Positions 40,560 through 51,153 of a DNA stretch of 64,000 nt are shown piece by piece. Source of the stretch: Blasia pusilla (Eukaryota > Marchantiophyta > Marchantiopsida > Blasiales); contig CM114275.1 in the NCBI GenBank assembly GCA_050084515.1, forward strand, positions 13,454,001 to 13,518,000, read 5' to 3'. The translations under genes were made by a program, and so were the position numbers. Position 1 is the stretch's first letter. Each line of letters starts with the position of its first letter. The notes under the pieces were generated by a model. The model made no database searches, had not been told where the DNA came from, and saw nothing but the letters and a program-made list of their open reading frames with translations.

Positions 40560-42252
40560 CTACGCAAACTGTCTCCTCCAATGTTGGTCGATATACTCTA
40601 GCTCCTTCGTAATTTGGGCTTCAAAGTTATGGATTGCCTCGTTGATTAAATCATGGGCCTCTTCTGGTTCTTCGCGTACTTCCGCCCTAAGTTTATGATT
40701 GGCCTCCAGCACTGCAAGCTTCACTTTGACTCGGCTCCACTGAAATACCAAGTCACCGTTTGTCTATTGCTGATCCCTAATTAACTTCCCTTTCTTTGCA
40801 CTCTCCAACATCGCACTTTGGAAACTAGTCTGGAGAAGTTCAATCCGCTCTTGTAGCTTCTTCACGTTCAGCAAAGACTGTTGTAATTGCACAAAGAGCT
40901 TATATGCTCCATGCTCACTGTTGATGGCCAAGCTCTCCCACAGTTGGGCGTTGCGTGCTTCATATTGTGCCTTGACTAGATCTGCCTCTGTTTGGAGAAG
41001 AGCCTTCTTCAGCTCTTCAATTTTGATTTCTTGCACCCGATTCTGGGGCTCTATTGACTAATTGATCGTCTTTTGTATCTGAATAAGCCGCAGGTTCCTA
41101 AGGACGGTTAGGTACTCTTGTAGTGGCGCTTGGTCGGAAAAGTTCCTTATCTGCTTGAGCTCCCCGACTAGTGGTTCCGCGATTCGCAAAAATGAAGTCA
41201 AATGTCTCAAGGTTGTGTGCACAAGTTGCACCACACAAATTTCTACACCACCGAAAGGGACGACCGATAGTTCGATTGCTTCGGTCGTGGATGTTTTTGT
41301 TGCTTCCTCCTTTGCTTGTTGATGTGGCTCGATTCGAACCCTCTTAGGTCTTGGTATCTCAGGCGATTGTGAGGGCGGCCAGGACGAAAACCCTTCTACT
41401 AGCCTCTGCCTGGTTCTCGGCACACTTTGAGGTGTCGCCGTTGGTGTTACCGCCATTACCTCTCTAGATCCCCAAGCATATGCTTTGGTGGGCTTTGGTG
41501 TATGAATTGGAGTAGCCGTGACCCACTCCGGAGACTCGTCGAGGGTAATCTCCCCAACTTGTAAATACAACCGAATTAAGAGGAGAGAGAGATACGATTT
41601 CTCCCCTAGTATTAACACTGCTATCAAATCGATTACATGGGCATGGACAGGCCCCGCAAAATCTACTCCAGGCTCTTTAGGATGTAGATGCATATTCCAA
41701 AGAGTGTAACATTGCTTTACAAGCTTATTACTCATATAATAGGTCCTACGTGGATTGAACGAGACCTGGTACAACTTACAAAATTGTGCAAATAGAGGAG
41801 GGCTCAACAGCTACGTCTTGTAGCCGTTCCTTCCTAATCCCTCTATTCCGATGCACCCCAATTCTTCAAGCTCCTCCTATTGCACAAGAGCGTCACAATC
41901 TAGTTCCTCCTCTGGGGCCGTAGGTAACTCATACATGACCCGCCACAAGTCGACGGTCCAATTGTTCGGCTACACTCGATACTTGTATCCCTTCTTACCA
42001 AATTCAATCACCCTGGAGCTCAAATGTGGCTCCGTGACTGCCACCAATCTGCTCCAAAGAATTGCCACAAAGACCTTTCCTCCAAGGCTTTGTGCAGTTC
42101 ACTCGAGATCCCTAATGCTGGGTACACCCGCACTTCATGAGCACCATGTCTTGCTTGCTACTCTAGTCTGTCTGCTTCCGAAGGTTCTTGCGCAATCTCT
42201 GCAATGCCTTCTTTGGTCGACTCTTGACGGTTCCGGGTGCTCTTGCCATGAG
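40560..42252 (-). pseudogene. Extra ORF downstream of integrase in the gypsy element
   Basis: It starts at about 42,252 with a basic head ('MARAPGTVKSRPKKALQRLR'). After frame breaks it gives 'RVMYELPTAPEEELDCDALV' and 'LSPPLFAQFCKLYQVSFNPR' with 'HAHVIDLIAVLILGEKSYLS', a P/T-rich spacer ('TPIHTPKPTKAYAWGSREVM'), and two coiled coils (41,036-40,764 'EELKKALLQTEADLVKAQYE'; 40,751-40,560). The segments ending at 41,058, 40,764 and 40,560 share one frame, so the last about 415 residues formed one ORF with stops. No transmembrane segment typical of an envelope-like protein stands out. I recognise no family; the layout of a globular part plus coiled coil suggests a structural or DNA-binding accessory protein. 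Confidence 0.6.
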
Positions 42253-42619
42253 AAATGTGTGAACTCACACCCTTAGTCCGACTACTTTGCGCTTGATAAC
42301 CACCAGTCTTACGAAACGGCCGCCCCTTCCATAACGGTCTCTTGGCATGCTTTGCAATCTAGGGCGAAGAACTTGAGGACAAAGACAACGCTGGAAAAGA
42401 CAAAGACTACGAAGACAAAGAAGGAAAAGACTCGAGACAAAGACCACCATCCCTTGTCTTTTCTAAGTCTTCGCGAGTCCTGGGAGTCCTTACTTCACCC
42501 GATATGAAACATTTAGCGTCGGGTCTTGTGCCTGCGTTCTTTACCCCCTCCCTCAATCTTCAGGCACGTGTATAATTTCTTCGCACATGCATGCCATTTA
42601 CCCTTGTTGGCAATGCTTC

Positions 42620-43590
42620 TCCTTTCTAAGTTTCCAATTGTAAAGAACCATTTTCAAAAATCTCCAAAACCCGGTAAGGCCCCATCTAGTTTAACTTGAG
42701 CTTCCCTGGAAACTTTAGACAAGAGTTGTCAAAAAGTAGCATCAAGTCCCCTCTTCTTATTCATTGTAGTCTCAGGTTCTTGTCATAGCGTGTCTTTCTT
42801 TGTGCTTGGACAGTCTTTGTATGTCCAAGGGCAAGATGTCTTGCCTCCTCCACCGCTACCAGGTCTTCGTTCCTCTTGGCGGTGGTAGCCGACTCTTCTT
42901 TGTCCCTCTCCTCTTCTAAAATTTGGAAGGTGGGCATATCCCATTCAATTGGAACAAGGGGTTGTATTCCATACGTCAAATAGAATGGTGTGTACTTGGT
43001 AGTGACTTTCTCCGCTGTTCCGTATGCCCAGAGGGCAGCATGAATCTTGGTATCCCAATCATATGAATAGGTGACAGTCAAGCGGTTCAAGATCCTACAA
43101 ATAAGCCCATTGGACTTCTTAGTTAACCTATTAGCTTTGGGATTGTATGGGGTAGTCTTCCTGTGCTTGATTAGGAAATGGTCCGTCAAACCTTCAATCG
43201 TCTGGTTCTGGAAATGAGTTCCCCAATCGCTCACTAACTCCAGAGGACAGCCATATCTAGTAATGATCATTTCATATAAAAATTTAGCCACTACCTCACC
43301 GTCATCTTTCCTAGTAGCAATTGCTTCCACCATCTTGGTGCAATAATCCGTAGCAATTAAAATATACTTCCGACGGGTCTGTCGAGTGGCAGGTGAGATA
43401 GGTCCCACAAAATCGATACCCCACTTCTCAAAAGGGGCTAAGGGAAGAATAGGTACCGAAGGCGAGCGAGAGGTCGTTGTGGACCTTCCTGCTCTTTGAC
43501 AAGCATCACAATTTTGTATAAAGAACCTGACATCCCGATCCATTGTGGGCCACCAATAGCGTGTGGCAAGGATCTTCTTGACCATATTCT
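42620..43590 (-). pseudogene. Integrase of the gypsy element, catalytic Glu lost
   Basis: Landmarks are the end of the zinc domain 'YWWPTMDRDVRFFIQNCDAC' (CxxC), the core 'EKWGIDFVGPI' (first D), 'LELVSDWGTHFQNQ' (second D) and 'TTPYNPKANRLTKKSNGL'. The third acidic residue, normally E in 'aNG.vE..N', is K here. The frame runs open for 274 residues to 42,761. A GPY/F-like tail ('MGPYRVLEIFENGSLQLETL') follows at about 42,620-42,690 after a TAG. The HHCC histidines lie upstream across a stop ('VIAAMHSEDARWH', about 43,600). Confidence 0.88.
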
Positions 43591-43594
43591 TAAC

Positions 43595-44462
43595 TCAATG
43601 CCATCTTGCATCCTCCGAGTGCATAGCAGCAATCACTCGAGATACTTCCTCCTTCACCAAGCATCTCCGGTATTCTTCGTCCGTGCCAAGCATGAATAAC
43701 ACCTCTTGGCAGAGCTCATAAGGCCCTATCTTATGTAAAAACATTGCATGTTCTTCTACTGTCATAGGGGCTGGCAATCTAAAAGTGACGAGAAACCGCA
43801 AAATGTCCTCATATGGAGATCTTCTCAAGGTTTCTTTGCTTATCAAGAACAGCTCCTCGTCCGGAAAATCATCTTCCAGGGTCTTCGTGAGGTCGGCCTT
43901 CGGCATCCTCAACCGTGATAGGAAATCCGCATTGGTGTGGATTTTCCCCGCTCTTGTTACCACGTCAAATGTGACCTCTTGTAGCAAGAGAATCCACCAA
44001 GGCACGAAGCGCAAAATGGTTGACATGAAATACAAATGGGTACCCCAACAAGTAATGCCGAAACTTCTTGCATGCAAAGACCATTCCCAAAGCCTCCCTC
44101 TCTGTAGTAGTGTACTTCTGCTCCGCCACTGAGAGTTGTCGACCTGCATAATAGATAGGGTAATCCTTCTTCTTCTCATCTAACTGACTTAGTACTACAC
44201 CAATCGCAAACAAAGAGGTGTCTATATACACTTGGAATGTCTTTGTCTATTCTGGAGGACGACGCACATGAGCTCTCATCAGCGTTTGCTTCAACTTCTC
44301 AAATGCCGTCTGACATGTTGGCAACCACTCCCACTCCTCGGTCTTCTTCAATAGGGTAGTTAAAGGCTTCAACTTTAGTGCGTAATCCTTAATGAATCGG
44401 CGATAGTACCCCACATGCCCCAAGAACCCTCTTAGCTCATGACGATTCGTGGGAGCTTCCAA
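43595..44462 (-). pseudogene. RT thumb and RNase H of the gypsy element
   Basis: The thumb reads '[20 protein letters not shown]' and '[20 protein letters not shown]' (44,247-44,462). RNase H follows with 'YIDTSLFAIGVVLSQLDEKK', 'YPIYYAGRQLSVAEQKYTTT' and 'EREALGMVFACKKFRHYLLG' (43,965-44,231). After a frameshift near 44,000 come 'WILLLQEVTFDVVTRAGKIH' and 'TNADFLSRL'. The first catalytic D and the E are present. The RT catalytic core is absent upstream. Confidence 0.88.
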
Positions 44463-45035
44463 CTATGAAATTATCTCCACTTTAGCCTTATACACTTTGA
44501 TCTTGCGTGAAGACACTTTATCCATAAGTAATTGCGATAAGGATATATTTATTGGGCTAGTAGCCAAATCCTTCAGCAAGTCGTAAGCTTCCATCACCGA
44601 TGGGGAAGCCACCAAGATCTCCATTTTTACTTCTTTGTGCTTGTGTAAGGGTCCTGGCGCAAAGACTCCCCTTGCTCGTTCTTCCTGAACTTGGTTATGG
44701 ACCTACTCCTCTACTTTCGGATGGAAGTACTTCGAGTGACTACGATCAAAATTTGGGTCCTCATCACCTTTCAGAATAGCTTTTCTTGCTTGGTACGTCT
44801 CAACCGCTTTCTTCGTAGATGGAACATTGTGAGAAGATGAAGACTCTGGGGTCTTTGATCTCACAATTTTCTTCTTAGACTTGGACCTAGTTTCCACTGC
44901 GCAGACCTCGTTGAGAAGCTCCTCGGGCCGATCTGAGGACTCTTCGTCGATCTTCGTTGCAGGGTCTCCTTCCTTAATTGTCACCTTCCTTGGCATCCTT
45001 GGTGAGGTGACTTCTTCCACACGCACTAGCTGCAC
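44463..45035 (-). pseudogene. Pre-protease linker fused to RT thumb by deletion
   Basis: The linker reads 'DRPEELLNEVCAVETRSKSK' and 'HSKYFHPKVEE' (44,703-45,035), then 'MEAYDLLKDLATSPINISLS' and 'QLLMD' (about 44,520-44,625). The latter resembles the block that precedes the protease in plant gypsy elements. Directly after it 'SRKIKVYKAKVEIIS' leads into the thumb ('[14 protein letters not shown]'). Protease and about 200 residues of RT are therefore deleted, with the join near 44,470-44,510. Confidence 0.65.
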
Positions 45036-46535
45036 ATTAAAACATCATTTTTGGTTTTGTTTGGTGCCGGTGGGGTGGTGACATATTTGACCAAAAGCCA
45101 CGGCACTTGAGGTTCCGGACACTCCACTGCAGTGTGTCCCCCCTTCTTGAAATTACCACATTGGGGATTCAACCCCACTGGTCTCTTTGGGTTGGGGCAG
45201 TTGTTTGCCCAATGATCGGCTACTCCGCAATTATAGCACAATTTCTTTTGATGGATGGGGTGAATGTTGCGGGTCCCATGATCTGACGTAGGGGCCTCTA
45301 CTCTCCATATTCATGCGGCACATATCTAGGGATCCAACTACAAGAAGTACTAGCCCCAAGAATTTCCTGAACCACATAGCATCCCTACCACGAGTCTACT
45401 TCATACCATCCCTCTTCCCTTGAGGGTTTTTCTTGCATCCAACATAAGTCTCACTGCAATGGGCACTTCGGTACTGTATGCCCTTGAGTCTCACAAGCAC
45501 TGCACCATATGTTAGGCCGCATAAGACTTGGCCTTCTTCGAGCGTCCTTTTGGGCTGCCAAGTGTACTTTTAATTCGGCCATTTTCTTTGTCAATTCACT
45601 TATGGCGGACTTATCCCCATCCTTCTTAGCCTTACGGGCCGGACTAATAGACTTACGGCTCTCTATCTTCATGCTCTGGGCCTTACGCCCCTTTCCCAAA
45701 GACGAAGACCGTCTTGGGCGTCTTGATTTCTTCTTCTTCTTGCCTTTGGAGTCTTCCTTGTACTCTGAGTCTTCGTTGCTAGTGTTGCTTGCCAAGGTAT
45801 CCAAAGAATTGGAAGAAGGCGAAAGATGAAGAGCTTGTCCGCTTCCTATGATGTCTCTTCTTCCGCATCTATCTGGACTTCTCTGAGGCCTCGTAAGCTT
45901 CTGCAGAGGTAATGAAAATTGTAAGTGAGTCACGTTGCCCCTTGCGATAGTAGCGATCCATCCTTGGATAAACCCGACATATGCCAATCCACCAACTGTG
46001 GCACAGTGGTGTGCTCTAGCTTACCAACCAAGCTCGGAGACCTCGGAGTATACTCTCCCAAAGTTTCTTTCTTCCTTCTCTTAAGATCACGAAGCTTTGT
46101 AAGCAGGAGATCATCAAATTCTAGGTCGCGAAACTCATGAAGGAACGCCTTGAGCAGGGTCTTCCAAGTTTCCAAGTGCTTTGCGTCTATCCCCTCATAC
46201 CAATGATTAGCACGCTTCTTTAAGAGTGTAGGAAAGACTCTAAGAAGATCTTCCTCTGATCCTATTTCATTTTCTTTTGCTACATGGATGAACTCCATAA
46301 TAAAGTCATCCGCATCATCTCTCTTGCTTCTTGCAAAGGTGGGATATCTCAGCAACGACTTGCATGGTTGTGCCATCAATGCTTCGCTGTCTTCGCTATT
46401 GTGAGGACTTCTACCACATGATGGAAAAGGCACGTCCCCGGTGGTACTGTTATCCTTCTCTTCGTCTAAGCTGTGGTGGTTAGACTGATCCCACTCCTCT
46501 TCTGGGTCGGGCTTTGGTGGTGAATCAGGCGGCAT
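45026..46535 (-). pseudogene. Gag of the gypsy element with two zinc knuckles
   Basis: The start is at 46,535 ('MPPDSPPKPDPEEEWDQSN'). The capsid-like part reads 'DDADDFIMEFIHVAKENEIG', 'LLRVFPTLLKKRANHWYEGI' and 'FLHEFRDLEFDDLLLTKLRD', the retrotransposon gag fold. A K/R/S-rich basic stretch (45,650-45,760) follows, then the zinc knuckle 'CSACETQGHTVPKC' (CX2CX4HX4C, about 45,460-45,510) and a second 'CYNCGVADHWANNC' (45,200-45,240). Three frames are used, so at least two indels have broken it. Confidence 0.85.
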
Positions 46536-46879
46536 AGACGACTTCCTCCTGTCTCGCCTTCGCCTAGTAGGCTTTGGACGAAGAGGGGAAGGGTTCTTCG
46601 CATGTGTCCCTGCCAGTCTCCAGGCACTTCGCTCTTCGCTTTCTCTTCTTCATCGCTCGGATCTTTGCTCGCGCGTTTCAACGCTTCTTTCCCAATCCAT
46701 CCAGAAATTCCCAAGATTTTAAACACCTCACCCAGATGAGCTTCTTAGTTCCACGGTACTCTCTACGCAAGAGGATTCTCTGGTAGCACTACCCGTCTTA
46801 CACCAAGTGGGGGTCCTACGACTTGTTCTACTCCCATTCCCCACTCTCTCGCTACCTCTCCTTGCTTGGGAGATCTAGT

Positions 46880-46899
46880 GATCCCCGACAACGGCACCA
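46880..46899 (-). promoter_or_regulatory. Primer-binding site, tRNA-Asp type
   Basis: Minus-strand TGGTGCCGTTGTCGGGGATC matches the complement of the plant tRNA-Asp 3' end (TGGCGCCGTTGCCGGGGATC) with two C-to-T differences. It fixes the orientation of the element and puts the 5' LTR above 46,900. Confidence 0.85.
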
Positions 46900-46901
46900 A
46901 A

Positions 46902-48450
46902 ATTCACTTACCTATTTCTTTATGTAATGTTCAACTCTAGGAAAAAGATACTATTTCTATCGCAAAGTATAAAGTTCATTCCCAAAAGACCATTATTTCT
47001 TGAGTAAAGAGAGGTTTTATAAAGAATATCAAGAATAAACTCCTTCTTCACTAAAATGCTTCACTAACAGCAACGACATTGTCCTACAAGTATAAAAGAA
47101 TAAAAAGGCTTTTCTTTCCTCTTGGAAAAGACTCTTCTCAAGTGCATACAAAGACTCTTGTGAATCTGCAAAAAACAAAGCTCCAAGAAGACCTCAAAGA
47201 GACCTCAAGAATGGCGGCTCACCCTACTTTTAGAACTAAATGTGTCATGGCACGTTAATCATTGTCTAATAGCTTTCCCATGGTTCTTCTTGATTATCTT
47301 CTGGAATTCTGAAATTACAAGACTCAACTTTCATCTCTACTGCAACCCAATAAGATCCACATTCAATTCCACATATCAGAAAGCATGAGAGAAGACTCTT
47401 CTTCTGCATCAAAGAGTGGAAAGAACTAGAAAAGTATTACAAGCTTCTAAAAGTAAAAGACTCTTTAGCTTGGATGATCCCTCAACAAAACTTCTTACAC
47501 ACTCACCAAGACTGCTAGTAAACTCAAGATACACTGAACAATATTAAGGAATTCAAGACACAAGGGAATGATCCCTTCTTCTACTAATTTGCTCTTTAAA
47601 TAGTCTTTTACATTCCTTGATTGCTCTTCCTATTCTAATCTAGATTTATAACTGCTAATCCTAACCTACACTATTCAAATTCTCCAACCCTCCACCTTCC
47701 TAAGTTGGTTGGTTGCTATGGCGTTTGATTTTTTCTCCCTTTAAACCGCTACGCCGCTCCATTTCCGGCTTCCGAAACTTCCGCGACAGTTCAATCTTCA
47801 CAGTCTTCGTGCTCTTCGCAGTCTTTGTAGTCTTTCTCTTTGCATTCTTATCTTCGCACGAAGACTCTTATCCTTCTGCCACCGCAAAGAGTCCTCCTTT
47901 CTACTTTCTTTCACTCCATTGTCTTCAAAACATTTCCTATCTTTGTATCCCTATTCTTAATACAATTCTCCGCTTTCTAAAGACTCTTTGACTTCTTCTG
48001 CTTCTTCCTCTTCCTTCTTAGAGTTCTTAGTCTTCGCTCTTCGTTCCTTATACTCGGTCTTCGCACAAAGACTATCTTCAGTCTTCTTTACAAAGAAGAC
48101 TTTTTACACTTTTCTTAATAGTCTTTTACACTGTTCTTACTGTGGTCTTTTCTTACGAAGCACTTGCGCTTCTTCATCTAACTTCTTTTCCAGTCTTTTA
48201 CACAATTCTCACTCTTCCAAGATAGTCCTTAATCTTCTAACATCTCTTGTCCTCTCATCAAAATTTTGTTAATAATTATTCACACAATTTTGGTAAAGTA
48301 AGGCTCTTTACTTCCGGTATTGAGTCTTTAGTCTTGGCTCAAGCAAGACTCCTATACAAAAAAATGCTCTTTCTGTCAAAATTTCAAAAACGTGGGCATT
48401 ATAGCCAGGAAATTTCCTCTTTTGGGTAAGAGAATTATCACATCTGATAA
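46902..48450 (-). repeat. Probable 5' LTR of the minus-strand gypsy element
   Basis: AT-rich non-coding sequence follows the PBS, with many 'agtctt' and 'cttcg' runs (47,780-48,230). Its outer end is uncertain; a short inverted repeat AATTATCA-catc-TGATAATT at 48,433-48,452 lies near where the sequence character changes. No matching 3' LTR was found. Confidence 0.5.
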
Positions 48451-48452
48451 TT

Positions 48453-48977
48453 GTTGGTGGTTGGTAGAGCTTTGAAGGAGTCGGAGCATATAGTGAGCAG
48501 ATACAAAAATATGGAAGCTACATTTTCACCGGACGCAACTCTCAGGTATGAAATCTGACTGAAATTCATGGGTTATTTTCGTGGGAATTTATTAGATTTC
48601 TTAATGGACATATGCGTAAAAGAAAAAATAACAACAATCTCCCATACAAAAACAATCCCTCCTCAATAACAAATATCCCCCATACTAATCCATAAAAGGA
48701 TCCAAAGGTGGATACTCGAGGGAGAGGTGAACGATCTGTATGGTGACTTCTTTGTCTATTCGAATATGATGTACATGTTTCGGGCAGAGATAATACAGAT
48801 AATTAGTCTATATTTGTATACTTAGTTTTTAACTATTCTTATGTAGTTTAGTAAATATTTCACAGATTCACTTGAATGGAGAGAGAAGTTTTGTAGTCAT
48901 TAAATATCGATTTGTTGTAGCCTTGAGAACCATGGATAGAGAAGTCTTAGGAATGTAACATCCTTCATGTCATTGGA
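48453..48977. other. Possible LTR upstream of the PHD-containing locus
   Basis: Non-coding. It ends with 'taacatccttcatgtca', followed five bases later by a tRNA-iMet-like primer site. If this is an LTR it would start near 48,453 ('tgttggtgg'). No second copy is present in the window. Confidence 0.35.
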
Positions 48978-48988
48978 TGGTATCAGAG
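48978..48988 (+). promoter_or_regulatory. tRNA-iMet-like primer-binding site
   Basis: TGGTATCAGAG followed by T, so 11 of the 12 usual PBS bases. It lies 64 bases before the first ORF of the locus. It suggests that the 49-54 kb ORFs are inside an LTR element, but an 11-base match alone is weak. Confidence 0.45.
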
Positions 48989-49041
48989 TGATGGCGGGTG
49001 TTTTGTTACAACCACTGGCTCAAAACGACTCGGGGTAATTT

Positions 49042-49614
49042 TTGTCCAGATTGAGGAGCCTTCCTTTTGAAATGAAGGTCAAGATCTTTACCATGAATAG
49101 GCCTACTAGACTCTTGGACAGTGTCCTTGCCCTCCCAAAATCTGCAAGGGCAAACATTTGTTACTTTCATGCTTACTTTGAGCGTTATTGGACCCCAAAT
49201 AGGCAACAAAGGCAAACTAGGAATTGGCTATTTCGCTTAGAAGATCGTTCCGTGTATGTGCAATTTATAGACTCAGTTATGTGGAGGGAGGATAGAGGAG
49301 CACCATTAGCATGGCTAATTCTTGGGCTCACCCGCAAAGTCACCCTTCATATCTGTCATGATGCAGGGGGAATTCTCCTTGGGGAGGATCATCCCATAGT
49401 TAGGAAGGCACAAGCCTTGCTTGAATATGTGCGTTTTATTGATGTCCAGACGATGAAGGTTATTCTTAAGTATTGTAATATTTGGGAAGTCACCCCGAGG
49501 AACTTAGTATGCATTTGCTCAAGTCGTAGAACCATTTCAGGAAAAGTTTGCAGATGTTTCCTAAACATATGTTGTGATGCTGCTGTATGGCAACGGGTCA
49601 GATTTGTAGCCTAA
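49042..49614 (+). CDS. Unknown ORF 1 of the PHD-containing locus
   Basis: 190 residues, open throughout. It includes 'RSVYVQFIDSVMWREDRGAP', 'LAWLILGLTRKVTLHICHDA' and 'GGILLGEDHPIVRKAQALLE'. The 'LHICHD' segment recurs in the next ORF at 50,185, in a similar setting, so the two may be repeated modules of one protein. No known domain is recognised, and no signal peptide or membrane span is seen. It reads in the same direction as the PHD module and is probably an exon of the same gene or element. Confidence 0.5.
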   Translation: MSRLRSLPFEMKVKIFTMNRPTRLLDSVLALPKSARANICYFHAYFERYWTPNRQQRQTRNWLFRLEDRSVYVQFIDSVMWREDRGAPLAWLILGLTRKVTLHICHDAGGILLGEDHPIVRKAQALLEYVRFIDVQTMKVILKYCNIWEVTPRNLVCICSSRRTISGKVCRCFLNICCDAAVWQRVRFVA

Positions 49615-50184
49615 CTTGAGGCCCTTAAAATGGCTTGCAGGTAATATTTGTAAATTGTAAACAGAAAAGAAAATAAGAGGGCCTATTTTTTTTATTCATT
49701 GATGGAGTCAGGCTTATTTTTATTCATTGACGGAATCGGGCTTATTTTGAGGGGCCATGGTGCGTATACACTCTTGATCTTGGACGATAAAAGCATGTTG
49801 AAGTGATATTGCTAATTTCTTCAACATTCATCATAGTGAAGGGTCATCATGGTTCATCACCAGAGGTGACTTAAAGACTAGAAATGATAACCAAAAGCCA
49901 AAAGGATAAGACCCCATTACACAAATGTATGCAATCAAACTATCAGTAAGAAGTAGTTGTTTCTGTAGTTGCTTCTTATGCTACTTAACTTTAACTTGTT
50001 CTATGTACAGGTACCACAGGATTGAGTATTGGAAATTTGAGTATCGTGAAGGGTACAGGTAACCTCCATATCCACTCAAATCCATTTTTAAGCTTTTGTT
50101 TGCCATGTCTGAATCATGGACATGTGGTATGCATTGAAGTTCTACACCAAATAGTAATCTTCACTTGTTATTTAGCAAGGTCGA

Positions 50185-50627
50185 TTGGATGGTATGCACC
50201 AAATTGCAACACTTCCTTTGGATATTGTGGAGGACATCGTCTACATCGGGGATGTTGTGCACGATCTTGATGCAAGAGTTTCTTGTGTCTCTGAAGTTAG
50301 TGGGCCTGGTACATGTTACTTTTCCTTGAGATGGTTGATGTGGGGTGAGTATGATGGGAGGTTGGAGTCTATCAAGTGTAACATTCAGTTGGGTATTGTA
50401 AAAAATGTGGTACTTCATATTTGCCACGATGTAGGCTTTTGGATATTCTCACACGATGGCGGGGGCTTCCTCTTCGAGCCCCATGCTTGCAACGACCAAG
50501 AATTGTCCATGATGGATGCCATTCGGAGAATCTGCATGGAGTTCAAGATGCCTTTCTCCATAGAGAATTGTTGCCCTCAATTGAGTGCTTTGTGTCTTAC
50601 CAACATTAACCAACTTGGTATGAACGG

Positions 50628-50632
<5 letters not shown>
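50185..50632 (+). CDS. Unknown ORF 2 of the PHD-containing locus
   Basis: It reads 'MDGMHQIATLPLDIVEDIVY', 'GDVVHDLDARVSCVSEVSGP', 'RLESIKCNIQLGIVKNVVLH' and 'ICHDVGFWIFSHDGGGFLFE'. The 'LHICHD' block is shared with ORF 1. The upstream side has 'ttatttagcaag', a possible splice acceptor. The open frame continues through a (TA)n tract, which is not likely coding, so coding sequence ends by about 50,632. The 'LPLDIVEDIVYIGDVVHDLD' segment looks helical. Function is unknown. Confidence 0.5.

Positions 50633-50633
<1 letters not shown>

Positions 50634-50696
<63 letters not shown>
50634..50696. repeat. (TA)n microsatellite
   Basis: About 63 bases of uninterrupted TA dinucleotides, just downstream of ORF 2. 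Confidence 0.97.
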
Positions 50697-50701
<5 letters not shown>

Positions 50702-51153
50702 TTCATATGGTATGTCCTCCTTCTTATACACCTCTCAATCACTTCATACCTACATAATCTGAGGGTCTTGCAATTGTACTGCATAACGCTCCAAGTCACA
50801 CCTTGTCAGACCATAAAATGATGGATGTAAATTATGTGCGCATAATTTCTTATTTTGCAGATTATCTTGGTCGTCTCCCGCTTATGTCATTTCACCCCAT
50901 TCGCGTATATTCAAAAATTATAGTTACACGTAAGGTTTAATGTGGATTTCAGGCATGGGTTCTTGGACATTTATCAGATTTCTCAATTGGCTTCACGAAA
51001 GATAGTACCTCAATTTTCCTATCTGATATTGTAGACATACATACCCTATATGGACATTGTTGAAGTCATTTATTGTCTTGTCTGTAAAAATATTTGATCA
51101 AACAACGTACTAGGATGGCGCGCCCGAAGTACTAGGCCAAGAAAACCCCTGAG

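Larger units (their letters stand above)
40560..46899 (-). mobile_element. Ty3/gypsy element with tRNA-Asp PBS, internal deletion and an extra downstream ORF
   Basis: Minus-strand order: PBS (46,880-46,899), gag (46,535-45,026), linker (45,035-44,500), RT thumb and RNase H (44,462-43,595), integrase (43,590-42,620) and an extra ORF (42,252-40,560). Protease and RT fingers and palm, including YxDD, are missing: the linker joins directly to the thumb near 44,463. A tRNA-Asp primer site and an ORF between integrase and the 3' LTR are the arrangement of Athila-type elements, though I cannot assign the RT lineage from the remaining thumb. Confidence 0.85.

Noticed and set aside
42351-42440. Purine-rich 'gacaaagac' stretch as polypurine tract of the 40.6-46.9 kb element
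   Set aside because: It is purine-rich on the plus strand, while the element is on the minus strand, and it lies between integrase and the extra ORF instead of before a 3' LTR.
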